IMG/VR virus record: IMGVR_UViG_3300030104_004599
Location: 1-30,859 of that record
Source: a virus
Reading direction: 5' to 3' (one strand)
DNA: 30,859 nt
Both the position numbers and the translations under genes were made by a program. The notes beneath the pieces were generated by a model that was given only the letters and a program-made list of their open reading frames with translations, was not told the DNA's origin and made no database searches. Below, piece after piece: positions 1-8,342 of this stretch (position 1 is its first letter; every line of letters begins with the position of its first letter).

Positions 1-540
1 TCTGGCATGGACCAAATTGATGAATCTTTAGATAAGGTAAATTGTATAGAAAAATATCTTACTGAAGGTAATCATGATAATTGGTGTAATATGGCAGTAG
101 AGAAATATCCGTACATACCGCAGTATAAGTTCGTAAATGCAGTAGACTTAAAAGGTAGAGGATATAAGTATATTCCCTTTGGAAAAAAGTTAAAATTGGG
201 TAAATTATATCTATATCATGGACACGAATATGGTGGTCAATACCATACGAGCAATCATTTGCGCAAACTTGGCGCGAATATAATGTATGGTCATTGGCAC
301 GATATACAACAAATGTCTGCTACCCATTTGGACGGACCAAAGTCTGCATGGAGTATCGGATGTTTGAAAGATATGAGTGATGAAGCAAATGGCTGGCTCA
401 ACGGAAGAAGTATAAATTGGGCGCACGCTTTTGCGATAGTAGATTTTTATAGAGGTGGATTATTTACAGTCCACATTATACAGATAATAAATGGTAGAAC
501 TTCTTTGTGGGGTGAGTTGATAGACGGGAACGGTAGGTGA
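1..540 (+). CDS. Calcineurin-like metallophosphoesterase, 3' part
   Basis: The reading frame is open from base 1, so the gene very likely starts upstream and the Met at base 7 is internal. The visible part carries the GNHD metal-binding motif near residue 24, then a YLYHGHEYG segment and a YGHWHD segment. These supply the Asn/His ligands of a two-metal calcineurin-like phosphoesterase. The first metal motif (D-x-H) would lie before the window. Such enzymes hydrolyse phosphomono- or diesters. In phages they are often encoded near structural genes and their substrate is usually unknown. The next gene starts on the last base of the stop codon, so the two are probably translationally coupled. The fold is confident. 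The substrate (nucleotide, nucleic acid end or protein) cannot be told. Confidence 0.85.
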   Translation, partial: SGMDQIDESLDKVNCIEKYLTEGNHDNWCNMAVEKYPYIPQYKFVNAVDLKGRGYKYIPFGKKLKLGKLYLYHGHEYGGQYHTSNHLRKLGANIMYGHWHDIQQMSATHLDGPKSAWSIGCLKDMSDEANGWLNGRSINWAHAFAIVDFYRGGLFTVHIIQIINGRTSLWGELIDGNGR

Positions 541-746
541 TGGTGCAAAAATTATTATTGAAAGCAATCGCTAAACATTTCAGATTAGATGAAGTATTAG
601 ACTACGTCTTCAATCCAAATCAAAACAATAAAGATATTACCGAAATAAAAAATAGACTTAAAAATGTTGAAGCATTAGCGCATCCACGAAAAGAATTTGT
701 GAGATGCTCTGAATGCCAATATAAAATAAAGGAGAAAGTATGTTAG
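540..746 (+). CDS. Small phage protein with C-terminal Cys motif, unknown function
   Basis: This is a 68-residue protein. I chose the ATG at 540 because it overlaps the upstream stop (TGATG); a GTG lies one codon earlier. The N-terminal half is helical and mixed in charge. The C-terminal end reads VRCSECQYKIKEKVC, a CxxC plus a later Cys that could bind zinc, although a full four-ligand site is not evident. The gene overlaps the next by 7 bases, and the GGAG-type ribosome site for that gene lies inside its last codons. I do not recognise the family. Its position between the phosphoesterase and the fibre suggests a virion or assembly accessory role, which is inference. Confidence 0.6.
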   Translation: MVQKLLLKAIAKHFRLDEVLDYVFNPNQNNKDITEIKNRLKNVEALAHPRKEFVRCSECQYKIKEKVC

Positions 747-1021
747 ATTTTATATCAAATAACGCAGGATTATTAATGGGTGGTACAGGTGGAGGAATTG
801 TTCTTTATATTCTTAAAAAAGTACCAAATAAAGAAATTTGTATGTGGGTTGAAGGGTTTTGTTTTTTAGGAGGCAGAATGATGACTTTAGGTTTAGCCCA
901 ATGGAAATTCACAAAGAATGTATGGAACAGCACAATAGAACCTTGGTTTATAGATTTAATTGACAATTTTGTTGGTGGTGCTATAAGAGGGTTTATAAGA
1001 GGATTACGAGCAGATAAATAA
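740..1021 (+). CDS. Small membrane-associated phage protein, unknown
   Basis: This is a 93-residue protein. Residues 8-26 (roughly LLMGGTGGGIVLYILKKV) form a Gly-rich hydrophobic segment, and a second weaker hydrophobic stretch follows at 36-52. The C-terminal third is amphipathic and ends in a basic GFIRGLRADK tail. A clear GGAGAAAGT ribosome site stands before the ATG. The stop overlaps the fibre gene start by one base (TAATG). The size, one or two membrane segments and the basic tail would fit a holin-like or membrane-anchoring protein. No endolysin is next to it, so I leave the function open. Confidence 0.6.
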   Translation: MLDFISNNAGLLMGGTGGGIVLYILKKVPNKEICMWVEGFCFLGGRMMTLGLAQWKFTKNVWNSTIEPWFIDLIDNFVGGAIRGFIRGLRADK

Positions 1022-3750
1022 TGTCCAATATAAAAACAGAGCAAAAATTAAATAAAATACCTCAACCTGTTAAGGATGAGAAAGAGAATAACTCTGCTCT
1101 GTCTATTGGAACAGAATCTGTTAGGATTGATGGAAAATTACATGTACAAGTACCTGCCTCTCAACATAATACTGACCAATTTTTAGTTGTAGATGGCGGA
1201 GAAGTTAAAACAAGAACAGGGGCAGAGGTACTTTCCGATATAGGTGATGCAGGTGGTGATATAACGCAAGTTTCTTTTACATCTGCTGACGATTTTTCTG
1301 CACAAACTATTTCCTCTGGAAATGCAGATTTTGTTACTAATGGTAGCAATGGTGTTACAACAAGTATGACTTCAGGTCCTATCATAAATATATCAGGAAC
1401 AGATGCTTCTACATCTGCAAAAGGTGTTGCAAGTTTTAGTAGTAATAACTTTGATGTTTCAAGTGGTGCAGTAACAATTAAAGATGGTGGTGTAGATTTA
1501 ACTGCTGAAGTTACAGGAGTTTTACCTTCTGCTAATATGGATTCAGATACTGCTCATCTAACTACAAACCAAACATTTACAGGCTCAAAAACATTTAATA
1601 CTGCATTTCCACAAGTTAAATTTACAGACGATAGTCTTACTGATAAAGTAGAGGTAGGATTAAGTGGTGATGTATTTTATCACAAAACAGGTGATACAGG
1701 CATAGATTTTAAATGGAGAGATAATAGCAATAATGATATAGTATCTATTGATACATCTGCTCAAACTCTTACAATAGGCGAAAGCACACAATCTACTTAT
1801 GCTTTAAAAATAGGTGATAATGGTAGAATGAATATGCCTGTTCGTGGATTTGAATTTGAAAATGCTCATGGTTATTTTAGTCCAACAGGTGATATGTTTT
1901 TACCTATATTTATTAGTGGGACTCAAACAGATTTAATAAGATTTCAAACACCATTGACTTGGGAGTATTATGATTATTCTGCAAGTGCTTATGTAGATGA
2001 TATGAGTAATGTTAGTAATTTAAAAAATATGCTTGATGGTAGAAGGTCTACTGTTTATGCAGTTTCTAATACAAAAAGAAAATTTAGATTTGTAATAGAA
2101 AGAGCAAGTAGTTGGGCTCATGAACAAACATTTTATATAGAAAATACTTGGAGTAGTATTGGTACTTTTTCATCAAGTGCTTCAGGAGGTGGAAGTTTAA
2201 CACCTACTGCTACTATTGAAAGATTAGATGGTAGTTTTGATGCAAGTGATGATTCTAATAATGATTGGACTACAAATGCAGGAATTACTACTGATTGGCA
2301 TACAACAGGAATATGGACTGATTTTGGTTTAGCAATGTACCATTCGACAAGTTTACATAATACAGAAACACATATAAGAGTTACAGTAACTTTCCCTGAA
2401 TATGCAGATACAAGTAAAGAAATTAATATTAAAAATATAGGATTATTATCTTCTTATACAAGTGTAGAAACTAATCAATTAGCATTTAAACAAGACTTTG
2501 ATAGAAATGCAACAGGTTTTGGACATCTTAATATACCTTCAGGTCATGAGTATAAAATAAATTCAAGTTCAGTATTAAGTGCTACTACATTAGGTAGTGG
2601 AGTTACTGCTTCATCACTTACAAGTGTAGGAACAATATCATCAGGTACTTGGAATGGAACAGCAATAGCAAGTGCATATTTAGATAGTGATACTGCTCAT
2701 TTAACAGGAAGTCAAACTTTTAGTGGAACAAAAACATTTAGTGCAGGGACTATTTTTGGTGGCAACATTACATTAAATGCAGATAATAAAATACAAAGTG
2801 ATACAACAGGTGCTAATAACTTTATAGAATTTGATAATGATGATGGAAGTCCTGAAAATCAAACTATTGTAAGTAGTGTAACAAATGTTGCTTTAATAGT
2901 AGATGGTAATGGTAATGATACAGGACAATTTGAAGTATTAAAAGCAGGAACAGATTCTACTGCTACTGAATTATTTAGAATAGAAAATGATGGAGATGCA
3001 GTATTTACAGGAGATATTTCAGTATCTGGAACAGTAGATGGTAGGGATTTAGCGACAGATGGAAGTAAATTAGATGGTATAGAAGCAAGTGCTACTGCAG
3101 ACCAAACTAAATCAGATATAGATGGTTTAGGTATTACTACTGTTGGAACAATAGATACAGGAGTATGGAATGGAACTGCTATTGCAAATGCTTATGTTGC
3201 CGACTTACCTACATCTAAAATAACATCAGGAACATTTGATGATGCAAGAATATCAGCAAGTAGTGTAACACAGCATACACCAAGTATTCATTGGACTCGT
3301 TCAACAGGTGGTTATTTTACTGCAAACAATACAAGTCGATATACACAAAGTTGGGAAGGTGATGAAACTTGGGGAAATACAGTTTCAATTACTACTGCAT
3401 TAGGTGGGGCAATGAGTGTAAATTATTCTGATGTATATGGTGGAATATGGATTGCACCTGCTGCTGCAAAAATAACAAAGTCAAGCATAGTTGTGAGAGC
3501 AGTTTCTTATGCAGATGATATAACAATTAAACTATGGAAAATTAATCCTGCTGATTTAAGAATATATGCAATAAATTCTGTGGATATTACAATGCCTAAC
3601 ACATCTTCTATTGTTACATCAAATACAGACTTAAGTTCAGGTAATGAAATTGAAGAAAACTATGTATTGTTAGCAACTATGGAAAAACAGGCAACAACAG
3701 GTTCAAGTAGAATTTATTTTACTTGGACTATATCAGGAACGTATGATTAA
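1021..3750 (+). CDS. Phage tail fibre / virion adhesion protein
   Basis: This 909-residue protein is rich in Ser, Thr, Gly, Asn and Asp and is built from internal repeats typical of trimeric tail fibres. The unit DSDTAHLT.(N/S)QTF.G(S/T)KTF occurs near residues 178 and 558. The unit VGTI.(S/T)G.WNGTAIA(S/N)AY occurs near residues 537 and 705. A segment ITSGTFDDARISASSV near residue 738 is a fibre repeat seen in many marine phage fibres. There is no chaperone or peptidase motif at the C-terminus that I recognise. The C-terminal 150 residues look like a receptor-binding beta domain. It is probably a side or distal fibre that determines host range, although it lies far from the tail hub genes. 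Confidence 0.75.
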   Translation: MSNIKTEQKLNKIPQPVKDEKENNSALSIGTESVRIDGKLHVQVPASQHNTDQFLVVDGGEVKTRTGAEVLSDIGDAGGDITQVSFTSADDFSAQTISSGNADFVTNGSNGVTTSMTSGPIINISGTDASTSAKGVASFSSNNFDVSSGAVTIKDGGVDLTAEVTGVLPSANMDSDTAHLTTNQTFTGSKTFNTAFPQVKFTDDSLTDKVEVGLSGDVFYHKTGDTGIDFKWRDNSNNDIVSIDTSAQTLTIGESTQSTYALKIGDNGRMNMPVRGFEFENAHGYFSPTGDMFLPIFISGTQTDLIRFQTPLTWEYYDYSASAYVDDMSNVSNLKNMLDGRRSTVYAVSNTKRKFRFVIERASSWAHEQTFYIENTWSSIGTFSSSASGGGSLTPTATIERLDGSFDASDDSNNDWTTNAGITTDWHTTGIWTDFGLAMYHSTSLHNTETHIRVTVTFPEYADTSKEINIKNIGLLSSYTSVETNQLAFKQDFDRNATGFGHLNIPSGHEYKINSSSVLSATTLGSGVTASSLTSVGTISSGTWNGTAIASAYLDSDTAHLTGSQTFSGTKTFSAGTIFGGNITLNADNKIQSDTTGANNFIEFDNDDGSPENQTIVSSVTNVALIVDGNGNDTGQFEVLKAGTDSTATELFRIENDGDAVFTGDISVSGTVDGRDLATDGSKLDGIEASATADQTKSDIDGLGITTVGTIDTGVWNGTAIANAYVADLPTSKITSGTFDDARISASSVTQHTPSIHWTRSTGGYFTANNTSRYTQSWEGDETWGNTVSITTALGGAMSVNYSDVYGGIWIAPAAAKITKSSIVVRAVSYADDITIKLWKINPADLRIYAINSVDITMPNTSSIVTSNTDLSSGNEIEENYVLLATMEKQATTGSSRIYFTWTISGTYD

Positions 3751-3766
3751 GGATTTAGGAGAATAA

Positions 3767-4546
3767 ATGGCAGATTCAATATTAAACAAAACATTATCTA
3801 CAATTTACAAAAGTATTTTAAAAGTTAATGATGATACTAATGGTGTTGATGGTACTTTAGAAACTGTTGCTGATGGAAACGGAACTGAAACGCCTTTAAA
3901 ATTATCTAACGAAAAAGTTGAGGTTAAAGAAATAAGTAGCACTCAAACCGCTTTTGCAGTTAGAGATAATACCGATAATTTAGTTTTACAGGTCAATACA
4001 GAAGACCAAAAAGTATTGGTAAATGGGACTAATACAAATACATCTTTTGCATATTTTAGTGGTAGCAACATTGACCCAACAGGCGCTGGTTATCATATGG
4101 CAATACCTTTTGGGGGAACATATTTAGGTGGGGCAACTGATGAATTAGATTTTGGTAATGGTAGTGACCCTGCGACAAGTTTAGATATATCAGGATTAAC
4201 AGAAGACACAGACGCAATTCATTATTATATGTATTTACCAAACACAATACAAATAGATACTGTTCATTGTTTTGCAGGTTCAGAATCAGGTACTCCAGCA
4301 ATGAATTTTCATTTATATGATTATCTTTTAGATAAATCAAATGGTGCTGGAAGTGGTGATTTATCAGGAGGCGCAGTTGCTTTTGCAAGCGCAACAGTTA
4401 CAGGTAGCGCGTCAAAATTAAGTTACATGGATGGTACTGTAATATCTAAAACAATATCAGAAGGAAGAGTATTAATAGCAACAATAGAATCAGATGCAGA
4501 TGTCCTAATACATGCTAAAGTGTGTGTTGGATATCATATAGTTTAA
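3767..4546 (+). CDS. Virion structural / fibre-associated protein
   Basis: This is a 259-residue acidic protein with no cysteine-rich or enzymatic motifs. The N-terminal region (DSILNKTLSTIYKSILKVND) is helical. It is followed by Thr/Ser/Gly/Asp-rich beta segments like those of the preceding fibre, and a C-terminal sequence (GRVLIATIESDADVLIHAKVCVGY) resembling the end of the fibre (YVLLATMEK...SSRIYFTWTISG). An AGGAGAATAA ribosome site precedes the ATG, and the next gene follows after 9 bases. Its resemblance to the fibre in composition and C-terminal pattern suggests a second fibre or adhesin subunit. I do not recognise a named family. Confidence 0.55.
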   Translation: MADSILNKTLSTIYKSILKVNDDTNGVDGTLETVADGNGTETPLKLSNEKVEVKEISSTQTAFAVRDNTDNLVLQVNTEDQKVLVNGTNTNTSFAYFSGSNIDPTGAGYHMAIPFGGTYLGGATDELDFGNGSDPATSLDISGLTEDTDAIHYYMYLPNTIQIDTVHCFAGSESGTPAMNFHLYDYLLDKSNGAGSGDLSGGAVAFASATVTGSASKLSYMDGTVISKTISEGRVLIATIESDADVLIHAKVCVGYHIV

Positions 4547-4555
4547 GGAGATAAA

Positions 4556-6124
4556 ATGGCAATTTTAAAACAAGATTTAAATATAGAAACACCTTTAGAA
4601 TCTTTTAATTTTTTTAACACAGAGCCTTATAATGAGGTATTTACGGTAAGAAAAGCGGTAGATAACATAGATACATTTATGACGTTGTGGACAGGCTCTA
4701 AAACATCAGGAACATATGGTTATGATGATGTTAAAGCGATGGTAATAAGAAATGTATCAGAAGCACCACTTGAAATACAGTTAAAATTAGAAAGTTACGA
4801 AGGCTCTACAAGTGCTACTTTAGATACACGAAGCGCGTCAAGATTTGTCTCATACCTAATAAGAGGTGGAGAATACATTTTCTTGCCAGGAATAAGGGCT
4901 GTTGGCTATGATTCTGATAATTCTGCTGCTAATGCAGGTGAAGTTGATAATCAATTAGGTTCTGCAGTAAATAGTGGCAATTTATTTGTTGATACAGGCG
5001 CTACATTGGGCGCTAATTTAGAAGACAGCGATACACAAGTAACCGTATCTGATACTGACTTTTTTAGAGTAGGTGATTGTATACAGGTAGGTATAAATAA
5101 TACAACTGCTACAAGAATAGAAATTTTAAGAGTGACAGAGATAACTAATGCAACTGTCATGAAAGTAGATAGAGCATTATACGGTACATCTGCAGCAGAC
5201 AAAGACAGTCAAACTAATAGCACTAATGGTGCTGTTAGTGGCGCAAAAGTGTATTTACCATTTTTTAACAAAACAAATAAACAAGGTAAATATACATTAG
5301 CACAAACTGATAGTAATGGCAGATATGTTTCTACTAATTTGTTTGGATATGGAAGAAATGCTACAGAAGCATGTTTTGGTATAGTGCCTGGTTCTGTTGC
5401 AATTAAATACTATGGTAAAGGCTATCAAGAGTTAGGACTATCTGGTATTACAGCATCTACAGATACAGGTCTAACAGCAGGAACAACATATCAGTTTACA
5501 ATTGCTGTTGATGGTGGTAGTGCTTTTGATTTAGATGTAACTATTGATTCTTCTAACACAAAATTTGGAGGAACAAATGGTTTAATACCAAAATTAAATG
5601 CTATTTTTGCTACACAATTTTCTACATCAGGTTCTAATTTATTTGAAAAAAGAGTTACTTGTTCAATAGTAGGTGGAGATTTAAGATTTACTTCTGGAAA
5701 TAGAACAAACGCTTCAGCAGTATCTTTAGGAGATTCAAGTGGTAGTGACACAGATATTTGGGGTGCAGGTAGAATACCAGCAGTTGCAAATATTGAGACA
5801 GCAGTTGCTTCTAAATTACCAGAAGATACAGTTTTTGATAAAGCAGGCATGGTTACTATACCTAATGTAGCAGCGTTTTCTTTTGATGATGGACATGGCA
5901 ATATAAGAGGAGGCGAATCTGCTGGTGTAATAAATTATGAGACAGGCGCTATTAATATATCAGGACCAAAAAACGCGGAGTTTGCAGTATCATTAAGACA
6001 TGATTCAGCCCATAGTGGAGGAAACCATTTTGGTAGTAACACGCAAAATTGTATAAATGAAATTAGCGCAAGGTCTATAAATTCAAAAATAAACCCAACA
6101 GTTGAAATAGTTGGATTTAATTAA
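4556..6124 (+). CDS. Virion structural protein (possible fibre or decoration protein)
   Basis: This is a 522-residue protein beginning MAILKQDLNIETPLESF, with a strong AAGGAGATAAA ribosome site. The middle contains a fibronectin-like stretch (GLTAGTTYQFTIAVDGG, about residues 306-322), and the C-terminal 130 residues are Gly/Ser/Asn-rich beta sequence. It follows two fibre-like genes and ends just before a palindromic element that separates it from the basic-protein genes. I considered major capsid protein, but there is no HK97-type N-terminal arm or long spine helix and the domain mix fits an exterior virion protein better. The precise role is unknown. Confidence 0.5.
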   Translation: MAILKQDLNIETPLESFNFFNTEPYNEVFTVRKAVDNIDTFMTLWTGSKTSGTYGYDDVKAMVIRNVSEAPLEIQLKLESYEGSTSATLDTRSASRFVSYLIRGGEYIFLPGIRAVGYDSDNSAANAGEVDNQLGSAVNSGNLFVDTGATLGANLEDSDTQVTVSDTDFFRVGDCIQVGINNTTATRIEILRVTEITNATVMKVDRALYGTSAADKDSQTNSTNGAVSGAKVYLPFFNKTNKQGKYTLAQTDSNGRYVSTNLFGYGRNATEACFGIVPGSVAIKYYGKGYQELGLSGITASTDTGLTAGTTYQFTIAVDGGSAFDLDVTIDSSNTKFGGTNGLIPKLNAIFATQFSTSGSNLFEKRVTCSIVGGDLRFTSGNRTNASAVSLGDSSGSDTDIWGAGRIPAVANIETAVASKLPEDTVFDKAGMVTIPNVAAFSFDDGHGNIRGGESAGVINYETGAINISGPKNAEFAVSLRHDSAHSGGNHFGSNTQNCINEISARSINSKINPTVEIVGFN

Positions 6125-6129
6125 CAACC

Positions 6130-6150
6130 ACTTAAAGTAACACTTTAAAT
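6130..6150 (+). promoter_or_regulatory. 21-bp palindromic element, copy A
   Basis: The sequence ACTTAAAGT-AAC-ACTTTAAAT is a near-perfect inverted repeat (9-bp arms, one mismatch, 3-bp centre). It differs at only one position from copies at 22099-22119 (reverse strand) and 27123-27143. It sits in the only gap of more than 20 bases in this part of the late operon, just before the ribosome site of the first basic-protein gene. It could be a phage repressor/activator operator, or an RNA hairpin for processing. No -10 box is visible between it and the start codon. Confidence 0.6.
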
Positions 6151-6169
6151 AAGGCTTAAAGGAGGAAGT

Positions 6170-6235
6170 ATGCCGTATCATAATATGAAAAAAAAGAAAA
6201 AAACTAAAAAAATGAAACGCAGAAAGAAGAAGTGA
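6170..6235 (+). CDS. 21-residue poly-Lys/Arg micropeptide
   Basis: A perfect AAAGGAGGAAGT ribosome site stands in front of this ATG. The frame encodes 21 residues: a short MPYHNM head followed by an almost unbroken run of Lys and Arg (13 of 21 residues are K or R). The TGA stop ends one base before the ATG of the next basic protein, so translation of the two is probably coupled. It could be a DNA- or RNA-neutralising peptide packaged or used in assembly, or mainly a leader that delivers ribosomes to the next gene, whose own ribosome site is poor. The ribosome site and the coupling are seen directly. The role is inference. Confidence 0.6.
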   Translation: MPYHNMKKKKKTKKMKRRKKK

Positions 6236-6236
6236 A

Positions 6237-6494
6237 ATGGCTAAATACAAAGGAAGGTCAGTTAGACTTGGAAAGCCAAGAAGGATAACAAAAGGTAGAC
6301 CTGGCTATGGTAGAAAAAAGTTTGAAGTTTTTGTAAAGTCAGGAAGCAAAGTAAAAAGAGTTGCTTTCGGAGACCCTAACATGAAGATTAAAAAATCACA
6401 ACCAGGCAGAAGAAAATCATTCAGAGCAAGGCACAGATGTGCTACTGCTAAAGATAGAACAACAGCAAGATATTGGTCTTGCAAAATGTGGTAA
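6237..6494 (+). CDS. Basic virus protein with GDPNM...SFRARH...ARYWSC motif
   Basis: This is an 85-residue, strongly basic protein. The second half has the pattern VKRVAFGDPNMKIKK, then RRKSFRARHRCATAKDRTTARYWSCKMW. I recognise this as a module widespread in marine phages and large DNA viruses, usually left uncharacterised or found fused to other proteins. Two Cys in the conserved end (RHRC, YWSC) may bind a metal or form a disulfide. It is the second of four consecutive very basic genes inside the structural operon, which suggests a virion-associated nucleic-acid-binding role. That role is inference from charge and context. Confidence 0.65.
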   Translation: MAKYKGRSVRLGKPRRITKGRPGYGRKKFEVFVKSGSKVKRVAFGDPNMKIKKSQPGRRKSFRARHRCATAKDRTTARYWSCKMW

Positions 6495-6498
6495 GATT

Positions 6499-6690
6499 AT
6501 GGCAAGAAGAAAAAAAAGAAGAAAAAGTACAGTTAATAAAGCAGGTAATTATACAAAACCTACTATGCGTAAAAGATTATTCCAAAGAATAAAAGCGGGT
6601 AGTAAAGGTGGACCAAGAGGTGTCTGGTCTGCTCGTAAAGCGCAGATGTTAGCAAGAATGTATAAAGCAAGAGGTGGAGGATATAAATAA
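6499..6690 (+). CDS. Basic virus protein, 'WSARKAQ...GGGY' module
   Basis: I chose the ATG at 6499, four bases after the upstream stop, rather than an in-frame upstream start that would overlap the previous gene. The 63-residue product begins MARRKKRRKS. It then carries the recognisable pattern YTKP.MRKRL...IKAGSKGGPRGVWSARKAQMLARMYKARGGGY. This module is known to me from giant viruses and marine phages (DUF5872/DUF6321-type proteins of unknown function), where it often continues directly into the KSQ.SL..W module that is here the next gene. The stop overlaps that gene's ATG by one base (TAATG). Confidence 0.65.
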   Translation: MARRKKRRKSTVNKAGNYTKPTMRKRLFQRIKAGSKGGPRGVWSARKAQMLARMYKARGGGYK

Positions 6691-6935
6691 TGGCTTTGAA
6701 AAAATCACAAAAGTCTCTTAAAAAATGGACATCTCAAAAATGGGGCTATGTCTCTAAAGGTGATAAAAAGAAACCTAAATCTAAACGTGGTAGATACTTG
6801 CCTAAATCTGTAAGAGATAGTTTAACACCATCTCAAAAAGCCTATGAAAACAGAAAAAAAAGACGTGCTACAAAAGCAGGTAAAACCAGAGCAAGATATT
6901 CAAAGTCTGTGAGAAGAAAGATGAGAGGTAAATAA
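6690..6935 (+). CDS. Basic virus protein, 'KSQKSLKKWTSQKW...RYLP' module
   Basis: This 81-residue, very basic protein opens with ALKKSQKSLKKWTSQKW. It is followed by the RGRYLPKSVRDSLTPSQKAYENRKKRRATKAGK pattern (with 6-8 aromatic/helix landmarks) typical of uncharacterised basic proteins in marine phages and nucleocytoplasmic large DNA viruses. It is coupled by TAATG overlaps both to the preceding WSARKAQ-module gene and to the following connector gene. The charge and the location between exterior proteins and head-tail joining genes point to a virion or DNA-packaging role, unproven. Confidence 0.65.
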   Translation: MALKKSQKSLKKWTSQKWGYVSKGDKKKPKSKRGRYLPKSVRDSLTPSQKAYENRKKRRATKAGKTRARYSKSVRRKMRGK

Positions 6936-7897
6936 TGGCAATATATTGTACACATAAACAATTAAAAAGAGTATTTCCACAACTTGATAGTTTTGATGGT
7001 AAAAAACCTATATATGGATGGACAACTACAGATACAACTAATCAGTATCAATCAAATAATACAGGACTAATTACCCAATTATATTTTGATGGTGTAGAGG
7101 GAACTGCTGTAACAGATAGTCCTAATGCTTTATATGAATTTAATTATTCATCAACTACAGATTCTGTACAAATATTTTTAACTACTGCGGGTGGCGCCAC
7201 TCTTGACCCTAATGATATATTAATAGAAGCGGGTGAAGACTTTACAACTGTTGTTACCCAATTTAGAACAGATGCAAGCGCTTATTTAGATAGTATGTTA
7301 GACCCAAATTTACCAAGAGAATCCTATAAAGATAAAAGCGGTTCTTACGATTATATATTAGTTAGAACATCTGCTTTGATTGCCGCAAGTTTTATGATAA
7401 AATCACATGAGCCTAATAGTGAACTTGGTAATGTTCTTATGGAAGAGGCTATGATGCACATCCAAAATATTAACGATGGTAAATCTGCTTTAAGTTATCA
7501 AACTACAAGAGATTCATCAAAAGGTGTAATAAGAGATGTAACCTATGATACTGCAGGTGCAATAAGACCTGTAGATACAAGAGGTGAATGGACAGGCTCT
7601 TATGATTTAATAAAAGTTATAATTACTGAAGCAGGCGCAATAGGTACTGCAAAATATAGTGTTCTTACTAAAAGCGCAGACAAATTAAAAGATAGAACAG
7701 TTGTTGATAATCAAGTTATAGCAGGTGACTATCAACCTCTTGCAGGTGGTTTAGAGATAAGATTTGCAGGTGATAGTAATGCTTTACAAAATGACGAATG
7801 GGAAATAGAAGTTTTTGGTAGATATGAAGAAACTGATGTATCATCAGCACGTTCTACTAAAATGACAAGAACCAAAAAGCATGTTAGGTATTATTAA
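6935..7897 (+). CDS. Head-tail connector / adaptor, Mu gp36 (DUF1320)-like
   Basis: This is a 320-residue protein. The start (MAIYCTHKQLKRVFPQLDSFDG) resembles the M-Y-x-T-x-x-x-L-x-x-R opening of gp36/gp6-type connectors. A helical segment at about residues 105-160 (DASAYLDSMLDPNLP ... SALIAASFMIK ... EEAMMHIQNINDGK) matches the alpha-helical core of that family. Between them a beta-rich insertion of about 80 residues is unusual, and a further beta domain follows at the C-terminus (about 175-310). Such proteins form the ring that joins the portal to the tail. Its position directly before the tail terminator and tube genes agrees. Confidence is moderate because the sequence is much longer than the typical 130-150 residues. 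Confidence 0.6.
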   Translation: MAIYCTHKQLKRVFPQLDSFDGKKPIYGWTTTDTTNQYQSNNTGLITQLYFDGVEGTAVTDSPNALYEFNYSSTTDSVQIFLTTAGGATLDPNDILIEAGEDFTTVVTQFRTDASAYLDSMLDPNLPRESYKDKSGSYDYILVRTSALIAASFMIKSHEPNSELGNVLMEEAMMHIQNINDGKSALSYQTTRDSSKGVIRDVTYDTAGAIRPVDTRGEWTGSYDLIKVIITEAGAIGTAKYSVLTKSADKLKDRTVVDNQVIAGDYQPLAGGLEIRFAGDSNALQNDEWEIEVFGRYEETDVSSARSTKMTRTKKHVRYY

Positions 7898-8334
7898 TGG
7901 CAATAAATTTTACTAACAACTATAAGAATATTATTGATAAATTAAGGAATAATTTTAGAGCAGAATTTAAGGGTACATTACCTGTTTATGTAGGTCATGA
8001 AACTAAAGATGTAGGCACACAATATTTAAAAATTAATCCTGTTGGTAGTGAACTAATAGAGTATAATACTACTTCAGAGTTAAGAGAATATACATGTGAA
8101 TTACTTTTTTTCTTTTCAGAGCCTAATGTAAACAGAACTGCATTAGACCAAGTTTTAAGAATAACTTCAAGAATTGAGGCGTTAATACACGATAACACAG
8201 CAATGGTATTAACAGATAGTAGTAATTGTTTCAATTGTCGGATTGAATCAACAGAACTAAATGCCTTGGAAGACGAAAACGAATATGTTGTCCAGATGGA
8301 ATGGAAAGGGCAACATTTAGGTAATATAGGATAG
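7897..8334 (+). CDS. Tail terminator / tail completion protein
   Basis: This 145-residue protein starts by TAATG overlap with the connector gene. It has an N-terminal helix (NNYKNIIDKLRNNFRAEF), a central beta hairpin (YTCELLFFFSE), a helix (TALDQVLRITSRIEALIH) and a closing strand with acidic residues (YVVQMEWKGQHLG). That order is the alpha/beta layout of gpU/Gp17-type tail terminators, which cap the tube and join it to the head. Its position between connector and tail tube is the classical one. The assignment rests on layout and context rather than on a diagnostic motif. Confidence 0.55.
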   Translation: MAINFTNNYKNIIDKLRNNFRAEFKGTLPVYVGHETKDVGTQYLKINPVGSELIEYNTTSELREYTCELLFFFSEPNVNRTALDQVLRITSRIEALIHDNTAMVLTDSSNCFNCRIESTELNALEDENEYVVQMEWKGQHLGNIG

Positions 8335-8342
8335 GAGGTTTT

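Noticed and set aside
4556-6124. Major capsid protein
   Set aside because: It lacks the HK97 N-arm and spine-helix layout and has fibronectin-like and Gly/Ser-rich beta segments; kept as an unspecified structural protein.
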